Positions 45,901-51,555 of a stretch of DNA of 64,000 nucleotides are shown piece after piece; positions within the stretch are counted from its first letter, which is position 1; each line of letters opens with the position of its first letter. The notes beneath the pieces are model-generated. The model was not told the origin of the DNA, searched no databases, and was given only the letters and a program-made list of their open reading frames with translations. The DNA is from Paenibacillus amylolyticus (GTDB lineage Bacteria > Bacillota > Bacilli > Paenibacillales > Paenibacillaceae): contig NZ_RIAS01000012.1 of assembly GCF_003719335.1 (NCBI RefSeq), positions 154,013-218,012 of the forward strand, given 5' to 3'. The position numbers were made by a program, and so were the translations under genes.

Positions 45901-48600
45901 TTCTTCGTCGAAGCGTTCCTTCCGGTACAGCATCACCGACTGATTGAAATGATGTGCATCCACAAAAGAGCTCTCGAAAAACCATTGCTGGATCGGCGTC
46001 AGCACTGTTTCACCCGTTATTTCTCCTTGATCAATGGTACGTCCAATGGTTTTCACATGCAGACTGAGCTGTGAGATCGTTGGATATTTGAACAAATCCC
46101 TGATTTCCAGCTTGTATCCGGCTTGATGAAGACGCGAAGATACTTGGATGGACTTAATCGAGTCCCCACCCAGCTCAAAGAAATGATCGGTTACCCCAAC
46201 GCGATCAGCGTTCAATACGGCTTGCCATACATCGGCAAGGGTCCGCTCCACTTCATTTCGGGGAGCAACGTACTCGCCTCCAATTAGTGCATTTCCTTCT
46301 GGGACAGGCAAAGCCTTTCGGTCAATTTTGTCGTTCGGTGTAAGGGGCATCCGTGGAAGCTGAACGAAATGCGCCGGAATCATGTAATTCGGCAAGTTTT
46401 GCGCCAGCGTGCTTCTCAGTTCACCTAGTGTAAGCGGGTGGCTCGCGACCAGGTATGCGCACAGTTCTTGACCGCTTTTGCCTTCCCGTGCCATCACGAT
46501 TGTCTCCTGCACGGAGTCAATCTTCAGAAGTTGCTCTTCGATCTCTCCAATCTCGATTCGGAATCCACGGATTTTCACCTGATGGTCGATCCGGCCCAAA
46601 TACTCCATATTTCCGTCTGGGAGCCAGCGGGCGAGATCTCCCGTACGGTAAAGACGTTCTCCCGGTGCAAACGGATGTTCCACGAACTTCTCTGCTGTTA
46701 GCTCTGGTTGGTTCAGATAACCTCTCGCAAGCCCCACTCCCGCAACGCACAACTCACCTTCCACTCCTGGAGGTACAAGTTGCAGTTGAGCATCCAAAAT
46801 AAAAATCTGGTGATTCGCCAGTGGCCGCCCGATCGGAATCACTCTGTGTTCCGACTGCTCCTCGTCTGCATCCCAAAGTGTCGTAACAATGGATGCTTCA
46901 GTAGGGCCATAAGCATTGAAATAGTGGACCTTCGTTTTCCACTGTTGCACGAATTCGGCTGATACCGCCGAGCCTCCGGTTACGAGTTTCGTTAAACTAG
47001 GGAGGCGATCCGGGTTCAAATAAGCGCTGTACGTCGGCGGCAAAATCGCCGCTGTAATTGCATGCTCATTCATATAACGTTCGAACAAACGGGTGTCGAG
47101 AATCGTTTCGGCCGTAGGAATGTACAAAGTCGCACCAAAATAGAGCGCTTTGAACATTTCCCAGCAGGATGCATCGAATGACAGGCTGGCGAATTGAACA
47201 ATTCGGTCTCGCTCCGTAATACGAAGCCTGTCTGCGAACATCAATTTCAAGCTTACCAAGCCCCGATGCTCCAGCATAACCCCTTTGGGTTTACCTGTTG
47301 TACCTGACGTATAGATGACATAAGCAAGGTCATTCGGGCCGCTAGATGGCTCCAGGTTCGCCCCATCGTTGCTATAGGAGTTCTCGTCATCCAGTGCAAG
47401 TACAGTCCCTTTGAAAGGTACCTGGTGCATCAGTTCCCTTTGAGTTAGCAATAGTTGCGCGTTAGAGTCCTCCAGAATGTAACGGATTCGTTCTTCCGGG
47501 TATTCGGGATCAATGGGCACGTAAGCACCGCCAGCTTTTAGAACTGCCAAAATACCAACAACCGTCTCCAGCGATCGCCTTATCATCAAGCCGACCAATT
47601 GATTGGGTAACACGCCGACGGATCGAAGCGTTCTCGCCAGCCGGTTGGCCCGTTCATTCAATTCCGCATATGAAAGTTGCTGATTCTCAAAAACAACTGC
47701 TGTTGCTTCTGGCACCCGCTGTACCTGTTCTTCTACGAGTTGATGAATTGTCCATTCCCAGGCATAGTCCTGCTTGGTATCGTTAAAGCTTTGGAGCAAT
47801 TGAAATCTCTCATCTTCGGACAACATATCAATCTTCACGATGTCCAGTTCCAGCTCGTGGAGACCCACAGTTAGCAAGCTGTTGAGATGACCAACAACCC
47901 GAGTCATGAATTCAGAATCATATAAATGCTCGTTGTATAAAAGAGCTAGCTGTATTGTCCCGCCGGTTATGCTGAACTCAAAAGAACAATCCGTGACCGC
48001 ATATTGTGCGATTTCATCCGTATGTAGCTCCTTGAGAGAGACTAGTGTATGGATGATGGGCTTCCCGTCCGCATATTGTAGGTCCAGCTTCTCTGTCATT
48101 TTCGAGAACGGAATATGTTGATGCTGAATCGCTTCCGGTAAGGAAGTCCTCAATTCACTCAGAAGTGTTTTAAAAGTCGCGCCCGCCGAAAACGAGTTTT
48201 TTAATATGACAGTATGATTAATGGATCGGCGCTGTTCCGTTTTTTTCGGTACAACTGGCATACCAACCAAAATGTCGGAAGCGCCTATATATTTATATAA
48301 AAGTGACTGAACACCAGCAAGCATAATCATAAACGTTGCCAGCGGAGCTCCCTTACTCATTTGCAGGACACGCTGCGATGCTTTCTCTGAGAGCGAACCA
48401 CTAATGGTTGTCATCATGGGTCTTAAAGGGCTTTGAGTTTTGCTGTAAGGCAACCGCGTCAAAATATCATCATCACTACCGAGTTTTTCGTTCCAAAACA
48501 ACGTTTCTTTTTCAAAAGCCACCTGGATCGTTCCCCTCTCTTCATCGGTAAAAGCAATCCGGCAGAGCCTATGCCGAAGCAACGCTCCCCGCCTTTTCAA
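36943..48600 (-). CDS. Trimodular nonribosomal peptide synthetase, 3,885 aa, Dab-incorporating
   Basis: Domains in residue numbers: C-terminal half of a condensation domain (1-265), A1 (285-770), T1 (Ser814 in LGGDSIKS), epimerase (865-1305; HHAVVDG), C2 (1328-1765; QHILMDG), A2 (1785-2275), T2 (Ser2327), C3 (2380-2805; HHIISDG), A3 (2830-3345), T3 (LGGHSLRAT near 3390), terminal C (3445-3870; HHIITDG). Specificity codes read by eye against GrsA: A1 D-A-W-I-V-G-A-I-V (Phe/Leu-like), A2 D-G-F-L-L-G-L-V-Y (aliphatic, weak), A3 D-V-G-E-I-S-A-I-D (Dab, as in polymyxin-type synthetases). There is no thioesterase or reductase. The frame opens at TTG 48600; GTG 48522, behind GAGGGG, is a likelier start. 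The Dab aminotransferase gene lies upstream on the same strand. Predicted product: a D-Xaa-Xaa-Dab peptide, cytoplasmic assembly. Confidence 0.93.
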   Translation of the reverse strand: MKRRGALLRHRLCRIAFTDEERGTIQVAFEKETLFWNEKLGSDDDILTRLPYSKTQSPLRPMMTTISGSLSEKASQRVLQMSKGAPLATFMIMLAGVQSLLYKYIGASDILVGMPVVPKKTEQRRSINHTVILKNSFSAGATFKTLLSELRTSLPEAIQHQHIPFSKMTEKLDLQYADGKPIIHTLVSLKELHTDEIAQYAVTDCSFEFSITGGTIQLALLYNEHLYDSEFMTRVVGHLNSLLTVGLHELELDIVKIDMLSEDERFQLLQSFNDTKQDYAWEWTIHQLVEEQVQRVPEATAVVFENQQLSYAELNERANRLARTLRSVGVLPNQLVGLMIRRSLETVVGILAVLKAGGAYVPIDPEYPEERIRYILEDSNAQLLLTQRELMHQVPFKGTVLALDDENSYSNDGANLEPSSGPNDLAYVIYTSGTTGKPKGVMLEHRGLVSLKLMFADRLRITERDRIVQFASLSFDASCWEMFKALYFGATLYIPTAETILDTRLFERYMNEHAITAAILPPTYSAYLNPDRLPSLTKLVTGGSAVSAEFVQQWKTKVHYFNAYGPTEASIVTTLWDADEEQSEHRVIPIGRPLANHQIFILDAQLQLVPPGVEGELCVAGVGLARGYLNQPELTAEKFVEHPFAPGERLYRTGDLARWLPDGNMEYLGRIDHQVKIRGFRIEIGEIEEQLLKIDSVQETIVMAREGKSGQELCAYLVASHPLTLGELRSTLAQNLPNYMIPAHFVQLPRMPLTPNDKIDRKALPVPEGNALIGGEYVAPRNEVERTLADVWQAVLNADRVGVTDHFFELGGDSIKSIQVSSRLHQAGYKLEIRDLFKYPTISQLSLHVKTIGRTIDQGEITGETVLTPIQQWFFESSFVDAHHFNQSVMLYRKERFDEETAGHVLQKLAEHHDALRMVFRKTKQGFSARNRAIQEGGLFTLDVFDFKEEQHTGQVVEAKATDIQAGIDLENGPLMKAGLFQCADGDHLLLTVHHAVVDGVSWRILMEDFALGYEQAVKNEDIRFPAKTDAYRTWSEQLAAYAQSEELAKERAYWQDVEQIEVPAIPKDMETDMTTQQDSESLFVRLTPEETELLLKRVHRAYNTEMNDILITALGIAIRNWTGHERVRINLEGHGRESIGTDIDINRTVGWFTTKFPVVLEPESDRDLAYQIKQVKEHLRRIPNKGLGYGLCRYLSKSEDGFVWGAEPEINFNYLGQFDDDVNQDEIGISSYSSGSPASDRQARSFVLDINGMVLDGALSLDLSYSRKQYRKATMEFFAQGLEQSLRELIAHCVGKEHTELTPSDVQFKGLTIAALEQIAQRSGHLGEIENIYSLTPMQKGMWFHSALDQQTAAYFEQTRFTMRGALNVQLFEKSWMELAKRHLVLRANFVKGPTGEPLQIVYRDKPVGFEYEELLHLQMDEKQAYLDKKAEDDKLRGFDMEHDALVRFTILRTEEQSYHVLWSFQHILMDGWCLSQLTQELFEVYSALISGEQPVVDKGADYGSYIEWLEKQDDKAASDYWMTFLAGYEGKTLLPGQKESAPHNRFKADHVTAQLGKELSERMDQVAKQHLVTVNTLLQAAWGVMLQKYNGTHDAVFGSVVAGRPVEIPGVESMIGLFINTVPVRVTSEADTVFANLMVKLQEQALESGRYDYYPLYEIQALSLQKQNLINHIIAFENYPVDEQMEQAGDQQHGELTIADVQMEEQTNYNFNVTVAPGAEIEIRFDFNAEVFDKESIERLKGHLVHLLEQVTANPKITVCELELVTEAEKTELLERFNDTTTDFPRDKTLIRLFQEQAERIPDAAAVTFNGQEMTYRALNERVNRLARTLRSHGITRGGLVAIMAERSIEMVVGMLAAHKAGAGYVPIDPEYPEERIRFLIEDSGAQVMLTQSRLRERLADSDSVILLDDEFFYHEDCTDLNPGTEATDLACIIYTSGTTGKPKGNLVSHRNIVRIVRNTNYIDITEHDHVLQLSSYSFDGAIFDIFGALTNGARLVLVPRETVLEIGQLAELIQREHISVMLITTAFFNVLVDVNIDCLRNVRAILFGGERVSVGHVRKALAHIGPGRLNHLYGPSESTVYTTYLPVDFIDDAAVTVPIGRPISNTTVCIVDSRNQLLPIGVAGELCVGGEGLVQGYNNRPELTAEKFVEHPFQPGERMYRTGDLAKWLSDGTIEYVGRTDDQVKIRGFRIELGEIEAQLQKVEGIRKTTVFARENASGEKQLCAYYEADVELPAAEVKSVLSQELPAYMIPSYLIQLEQLPLTTNGKVDRKSLPAPEEHLQPGEEGTPPRTPLEASLADIWKSVLGLTRIGVHDNFFDLGGHSLRATTLVSKVHQELNVELPLRDVFRYSTLEEMALAISRIGEQTFSSIPLADTRAYYPLSSAQKRLFILNQLEGADQSYNMPGVLLVEGTIDRGLLDKAFRGLIARHETLRTGFEIVQGEAVQRIYESVDFAVDYCHANEEEAPDVVQAFIQPFDLAKPPLLRAELVELATERYLLMFDMHHIISDGVSMDVFVDELVRLYGDETLEPLRIQYKDYAVWQQSDEQKEQLKREETYWLERYHGELPVLEMPTDYPRPAVQSFEGQTLTSFVNEETNEGLKQLAAQRGTTLYMVLLAAYTVLLHKYTGQDDLIVGTSIAGRTHVDTQPLIGMFVNTLALRNYPTSEKTFLSYLDEVKETTLGAYEHQNYPFEELVDKVQVTRDLSRNPLFDTMFSLQNLEDKKIELKGLKLSPYPSDYGSAKFDLSVDVTEEDGVLECNFEFATALYKESTIRRLQAHFGHLLAKIVSRPDARIAELHLLTTAEKEEMLLTFNPAQPEAETTPAVAFHRLFEEQAQCAPESEAVVYENDRLTYAELNERANRLAATLRASGIGRESIVGILAERSVDLLVAVLAVWKAGGAYVPLDPDYPSDRVRFMLEDSGAKVLLTQKPLRERAEAWLDEEELALAAVVYLDDEATYSEERANAPMSSGMDDFHEARPEDLAYVIYTSGTTGQPKGVMIEHRSLVNTAAGYRREYRLDQFPVRLLQLASFSFDVFVGDIARTLYNGGTMVIVPKDDRIDPSRLHHWIEQEQVTIFESTPALIVPFMEYVHEQELDMSQMELLITSSDSCSVADYRTLQERFGSLFRIINAYGVTEAAIDSSFYDEPLEVLPETGHVPIGKAWLNAKFYIVDAHLNPVPVGVLGELVIGGVGVSRGYLNRPELTEEKFVDSPFAAGERLYRTGDLARWTEDGNVDFIGRIDNQAKIRGYRIETGEVEAKLLQVKGVREAVVLVRNDTNGQKVLCAYYTPDTGTELAVNDLRGALAQELPGYMIPSYFVELENLPLTPNGKVDRKALPAPEEGAGGGREYVAPRTELEAKLVAIWQDVLGSITIGVTDNFFDLGGHSLRATMLVSKVHKELSVDLPLRDVFRHSTIESMAEIISQLEWQEHRSIPVLDQRDYYALSSVQKRLYIQQQMEGAELSYNMSGMTVLVGRLERNQFESALKGLIARHEVLRTGFEMVDGEPVQRIYPNLEFAVEYTQATESETKSIADGFVRVFDLERPPLLRVGLVEWEAERHLLMLDIHHIITDGMSMGIFVEELLRLYNGETLEPLRIQYKEYAAWQQSEPVKEQLKRQEAYWLDVLEGELPTLELPTDFVRPATRSFEGDVLPFNIDKQMTESLERMASENGATLYMVLSAAYSILLSKYSGQEDFILGTPVSGRTHTDLEPLIGMFVNTLAIRHYPSGEKTFLAYLNEVKETMLGAYDHQDYPFEELVKKLQVPRDLSRNPVFDVMFALETKEDNVQNFGEIQIESYPEKHKVAQFDLTLIISMLDEVMTGQFEYATKLFTRNLIDNFAQDLLVIISQICEQPSMLLKDISLKGQSEQEQDELEAIDIMF

Positions 48601-49290
48601 AATGTGACAACAATAGCAATGGCTTATGCCAAATCACCGCTTTGCTTGTCCAATCGATCGCATATGACAATCTTCTGCCTGGCAACTGTCCCGAACGACT
48701 CCCATGCTTGAAAAAATATAAAGACATCGTTTACGCAAAAGGCGCAGCTGTTACTGGCTCCCTTGCTTCAATATGTTTACTGTGAACACGGCCGTCCGAA
48801 AACGGACCTTGAGTTAACCTTGGATTCGGAATTGGAATTAGAGGTGGACAAGGGAGGTTCCTCCCATTGATGTAAGACGTGCTGTAGGATTCCAGTAGGC
48901 CGGCAGGAAATTAGCCGTACCTCCGGATTTAGCAACGGAGTTGCCTTGATCAAAACCTATGTTAAGGGGCATGGATACACTCTATGTACGATTAGTGCAT
49001 TCCCCCGCAGTCCCGATGTGGATAAGTCAAGATCAGGCTGCGGGGTAGTGATCTTTTCCCGATGATTACATGTGAAGATGGTATTTCATGAGACTCCCAA
49101 AAATGCTCTTTATTCGATGAATGGTTTAGCTCTAGGATTAGCAGTGAATTCCCATGTTACCTGACGGTACCAAGGAATTTCTCAGTGGAATTCCTATAGG
49201 AGCAAAACATCATCTGAACACCAGTGCCGAGCAACCCCTCAAAGAAATTCCCATTCCTATTGTCGGAAGTGCCTATCCGTTTGCCCAAGC
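48601..49290 (+). pseudogene. Possible decayed gene between the Dab aminotransferase and NRPS
   Basis: This ~690-bp gap holds no intact gene on either strand. The plus strand shows protein-like pieces broken by stops and frame changes: a piece near 48780-48860 ending VDKGGSSH, a piece near 48900-49064 containing SNGVALIKTYVKGHGY and ending IFSR, a piece near 49074-49160 containing SMNGLALGLAVNSHV, and an open stretch ending at 49293 (MLPDGTKEFLSGIPIGAKHH onward). I could not assign a family. The pieces could be chance frames; if real, an opposing gene once lay here. Confidence 0.3.
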
Positions 49291-50574
49291 TTAGGTCGTT
49301 ACCAGCAAACGCTGGGCCTCTTGAGAGATTACCTGCAGAATACTAGACTTGATAATATTGCAACCAGCAGCCAGATTCTCCATGGAAACAGTTAGCGGAG
49401 GCATGATTTTCAAGACAAGGTCCCCTCTGCCAGCCCTTTCAATAATAAGTCCTTTCTCGAAACTGATCTCCGACATTCGCTTCGCCCCTGCTTCATCCGT
49501 GAAGCCCGAAACGTCAATGCCCCAGATCAGGCCAATCCCGCGGATGGTGATGGATGGATGTAGAGGTTTGATTTCTTTATCAAGGAACGAGCGCACGAAC
49601 TCTTCCTTTTGCTTCACCTGTTCTTCCAAATCGGCTCTATCCCGGAACTCAAGAGCAGCCTTGGCAGCCACAAAAGCGAGCTGGTTGCCGCGGAAGGTAC
49701 CGTTGTGTTCTCCTGGCGTCCAAAGATCCAGTTCAGGCTTCAAGAGCAGAAGGGACATTGGCAGGCCGTACCCGCTGATCGACTTTGACAGGGTAACAAG
49801 ATCCGGCTCAATCCCCGCACGTTCGAAGGAGAAAAATTCACCCGTTCGACCGCAGCCGACTTGAATCTCATCGGTAATGAGCAGTATATCGTGCTTGCGG
49901 CAAATCTGTTGCAATCCACGTAGCCACTTTACGTCAGCGACATGAATGCCGCCTTCAGCTTGTACCGTTTCAAGCAGAATGGCAGCCGGTTTATCGACTC
50001 CGGAGTGCGAATCATTCAGGATATTCTCGATGTAACCGAGTGTATCCATCTCTGCGAAAGCCCCACTCGGGTGTGGTATGAATGTAACTCCATCCAGAGG
50101 AAGTCCCGCACCTTCTCTCATCGACTTGGAGCTTGTTGCCGAAAGGCTACCGAGTGACATGCCGTGGAAACCACCCATGAATGCAAATATGCCAGTTCTT
50201 TTCTTCGCCTTGCGTGCAAGCTTAAGTGCCGCTTCCACCGCATTTGTGCCCGTCGGACCGCAGAATTGAAGCTTGTAATTCAGCTTCTTCGGCTCCAGGA
50301 TCCGCTCCGAGAAGCTCTGGATGAATTCTCGCTTGGCCATTGTGTACATATCCAGACCATGCATAATCCGGTCGGATGTCAGGTAATCGAGAATCCGCTC
50401 TTTAATATAATCGTTGTTATGACCGTAGTTCAGTGCTCCAGCACCTGCAAAAAAATCAATATATGCTCTTCCATCCTCAGCATATAACAGGTCTTCCTTG
50501 GCCCGGTCGAATACTACCGGAAAGCTTCTGCAGTAAGATCTTACGTTAGATTCCAGCTTTTCAAAAATGCTCAC
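49291..50574 (-). CDS. ectB: Diaminobutyrate--2-oxoglutarate aminotransferase (EctB type)
   Basis: A 427-residue class-III PLP aminotransferase that converts aspartate semialdehyde to L-2,4-diaminobutyrate. EctB-like features: FFAGAGALNYGHNN, FCGPTGTNAVEAALKLARK, GGFHGMSLGSLS, LLITDEIQVGCGRTG with the PLP Asp, TLSKSISGYGLP with the Schiff-base Lys, and GTFRGNQLAF. GTG 50574 is chosen: GGAGG lies nine bases upstream, whereas ATG 50583 abuts it. No ectoine genes ectA or ectC are adjacent; the gene instead lies on the NRPS strand, 0.7 kb before the NRPS, whose third adenylation domain is predicted to load Dab. Supply of that precursor is the likely role. Confidence 0.9.
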   Translation of the reverse strand: MSIFEKLESNVRSYCRSFPVVFDRAKEDLLYAEDGRAYIDFFAGAGALNYGHNNDYIKERILDYLTSDRIMHGLDMYTMAKREFIQSFSERILEPKKLNYKLQFCGPTGTNAVEAALKLARKAKKRTGIFAFMGGFHGMSLGSLSATSSKSMREGAGLPLDGVTFIPHPSGAFAEMDTLGYIENILNDSHSGVDKPAAILLETVQAEGGIHVADVKWLRGLQQICRKHDILLITDEIQVGCGRTGEFFSFERAGIEPDLVTLSKSISGYGLPMSLLLLKPELDLWTPGEHNGTFRGNQLAFVAAKAALEFRDRADLEEQVKQKEEFVRSFLDKEIKPLHPSITIRGIGLIWGIDVSGFTDEAGAKRMSEISFEKGLIIERAGRGDLVLKIMPPLTVSMENLAAGCNIIKSSILQVISQEAQRLLVTT

Positions 50575-51414
50575 GCGCTTCATCCTCCATCGTAATTGGG
50601 ATAAGGTTAGCTTCATTCTTTCTGAACCTTCTGGCGTCATCGAGCAAAACATTCTCGGCTGTCATTTACCACAATCGTCGGTCCTCGCATGCCGGCTTGC
50701 TGGGTATCCAGTGGACTGGTCTCTCGCACACAGCTTGGGTATGTATAAAAACCCACCAATTCTATTTTATTGCATAATTGGAAGGTCGACCTGGGTAGAA
50801 TTATATCAAATTTCCAAAGAATGTATAGTAAAATTTTGGTTAAATTAGGTCTTTGAAGTATAAAGTGTTAATATTTCGCCTTAAATTAACACAATTAGGA
50901 GCATTACAAGCACAGTTTGTCATCTTTCGAGGAATTAAATAGGGGAAAAAGTCCAAATCACTGAATACCATTAATGGTATATATTACCTTATATATTCTC
51001 TGTCAAAATTTTGATTCCTTTCACTTTACAAAAATTTAACAAAATTATCCTAAATCACTTTCGTTAACTTATGTAAGCAGAAAAATGTAAGAAATTATAA
51101 TGAGCGTCTAAAGAGTGGGACGTTTACAAATGCTCATGTAATAAAAACTTGGGACCCTGAAAGGATTCCAACGTCTTTCTTTTTAAGGTAGAGTGGGTAT
51201 TTATACTTTTCATTTTAACTTTAATTTTAATTTACTTTTGTTTTGTAAAGATTAGCAGAGTTGAAAAATACATCGTTGTCGATTTAACAACTATTTTACG
51301 AAATACATTTGCTTGCAATTTCGCGATACGGAAGTTAATCCCTCTTCTTCGTTCGGTCCCTTGCATTTTCATTATGACGAATAATCAAGATTGCATAGTA
51401 TATTTTAGAGAACT
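50575..51414. other. AT-rich gene-free region upstream of the Dab aminotransferase
   Basis: No gene is supported over ~840 bp. It holds the extended -10 promoter at 50800-50808, an inverted repeat GTGTTAAT...ATTAACAC (50865-50892), and a perfect 16-bp palindrome ATACCATTAATGGTAT (50965-50980). Base composition is clearly more AT-rich than the flanking genes. The leader between the presumed start site and GTG 50574 would be about 215 nt. Confidence 0.5.
50800..50808 (-). promoter_or_regulatory. Extended -10 promoter, presumed for the Dab aminotransferase/NRPS
   Basis: Read on the minus strand, TGATATAAT is a perfect extended -10 box (TGnTATAAT). A -35 hexamer is poor (TATACA at 16 bases), as often with extended -10 promoters. 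Confidence 0.5.
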
Positions 51415-51454
51415 AAAAAAGGGAGCCACGAGTCAATCTCTCGGGCTCCCTTTT
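51415..51454 (-). terminator. Terminator of glmS
   Basis: GGGAGCC (51421-51427) pairs with GGCTCCC (51444-51450), with an inner CGAG/CTCG stem. On the minus strand it is followed by six T; also T-rich on the plus side. Confidence 0.88.
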
Positions 51455-51555
51455 CGATCTTAAAACCATTTATCATACATTTTAATTCAACACTCTGTTA
51501 CTGGTTCATAACTTTTTATCACTGACACTCTTGTTTGTTCATTCAAGCCTAGATT

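Noticed and set aside
49291..50574. Ectoine biosynthesis locus
   Set aside because: Only the EctB-type aminotransferase is present; no ectA or ectC neighbours, and the NRPS context explains it better.
50567..50848. 93-codon plus-strand open frame in the aminotransferase leader
   Set aside because: No ribosome site or protein-like composition; the stretch is better explained as promoter and 5' leader on the other strand.
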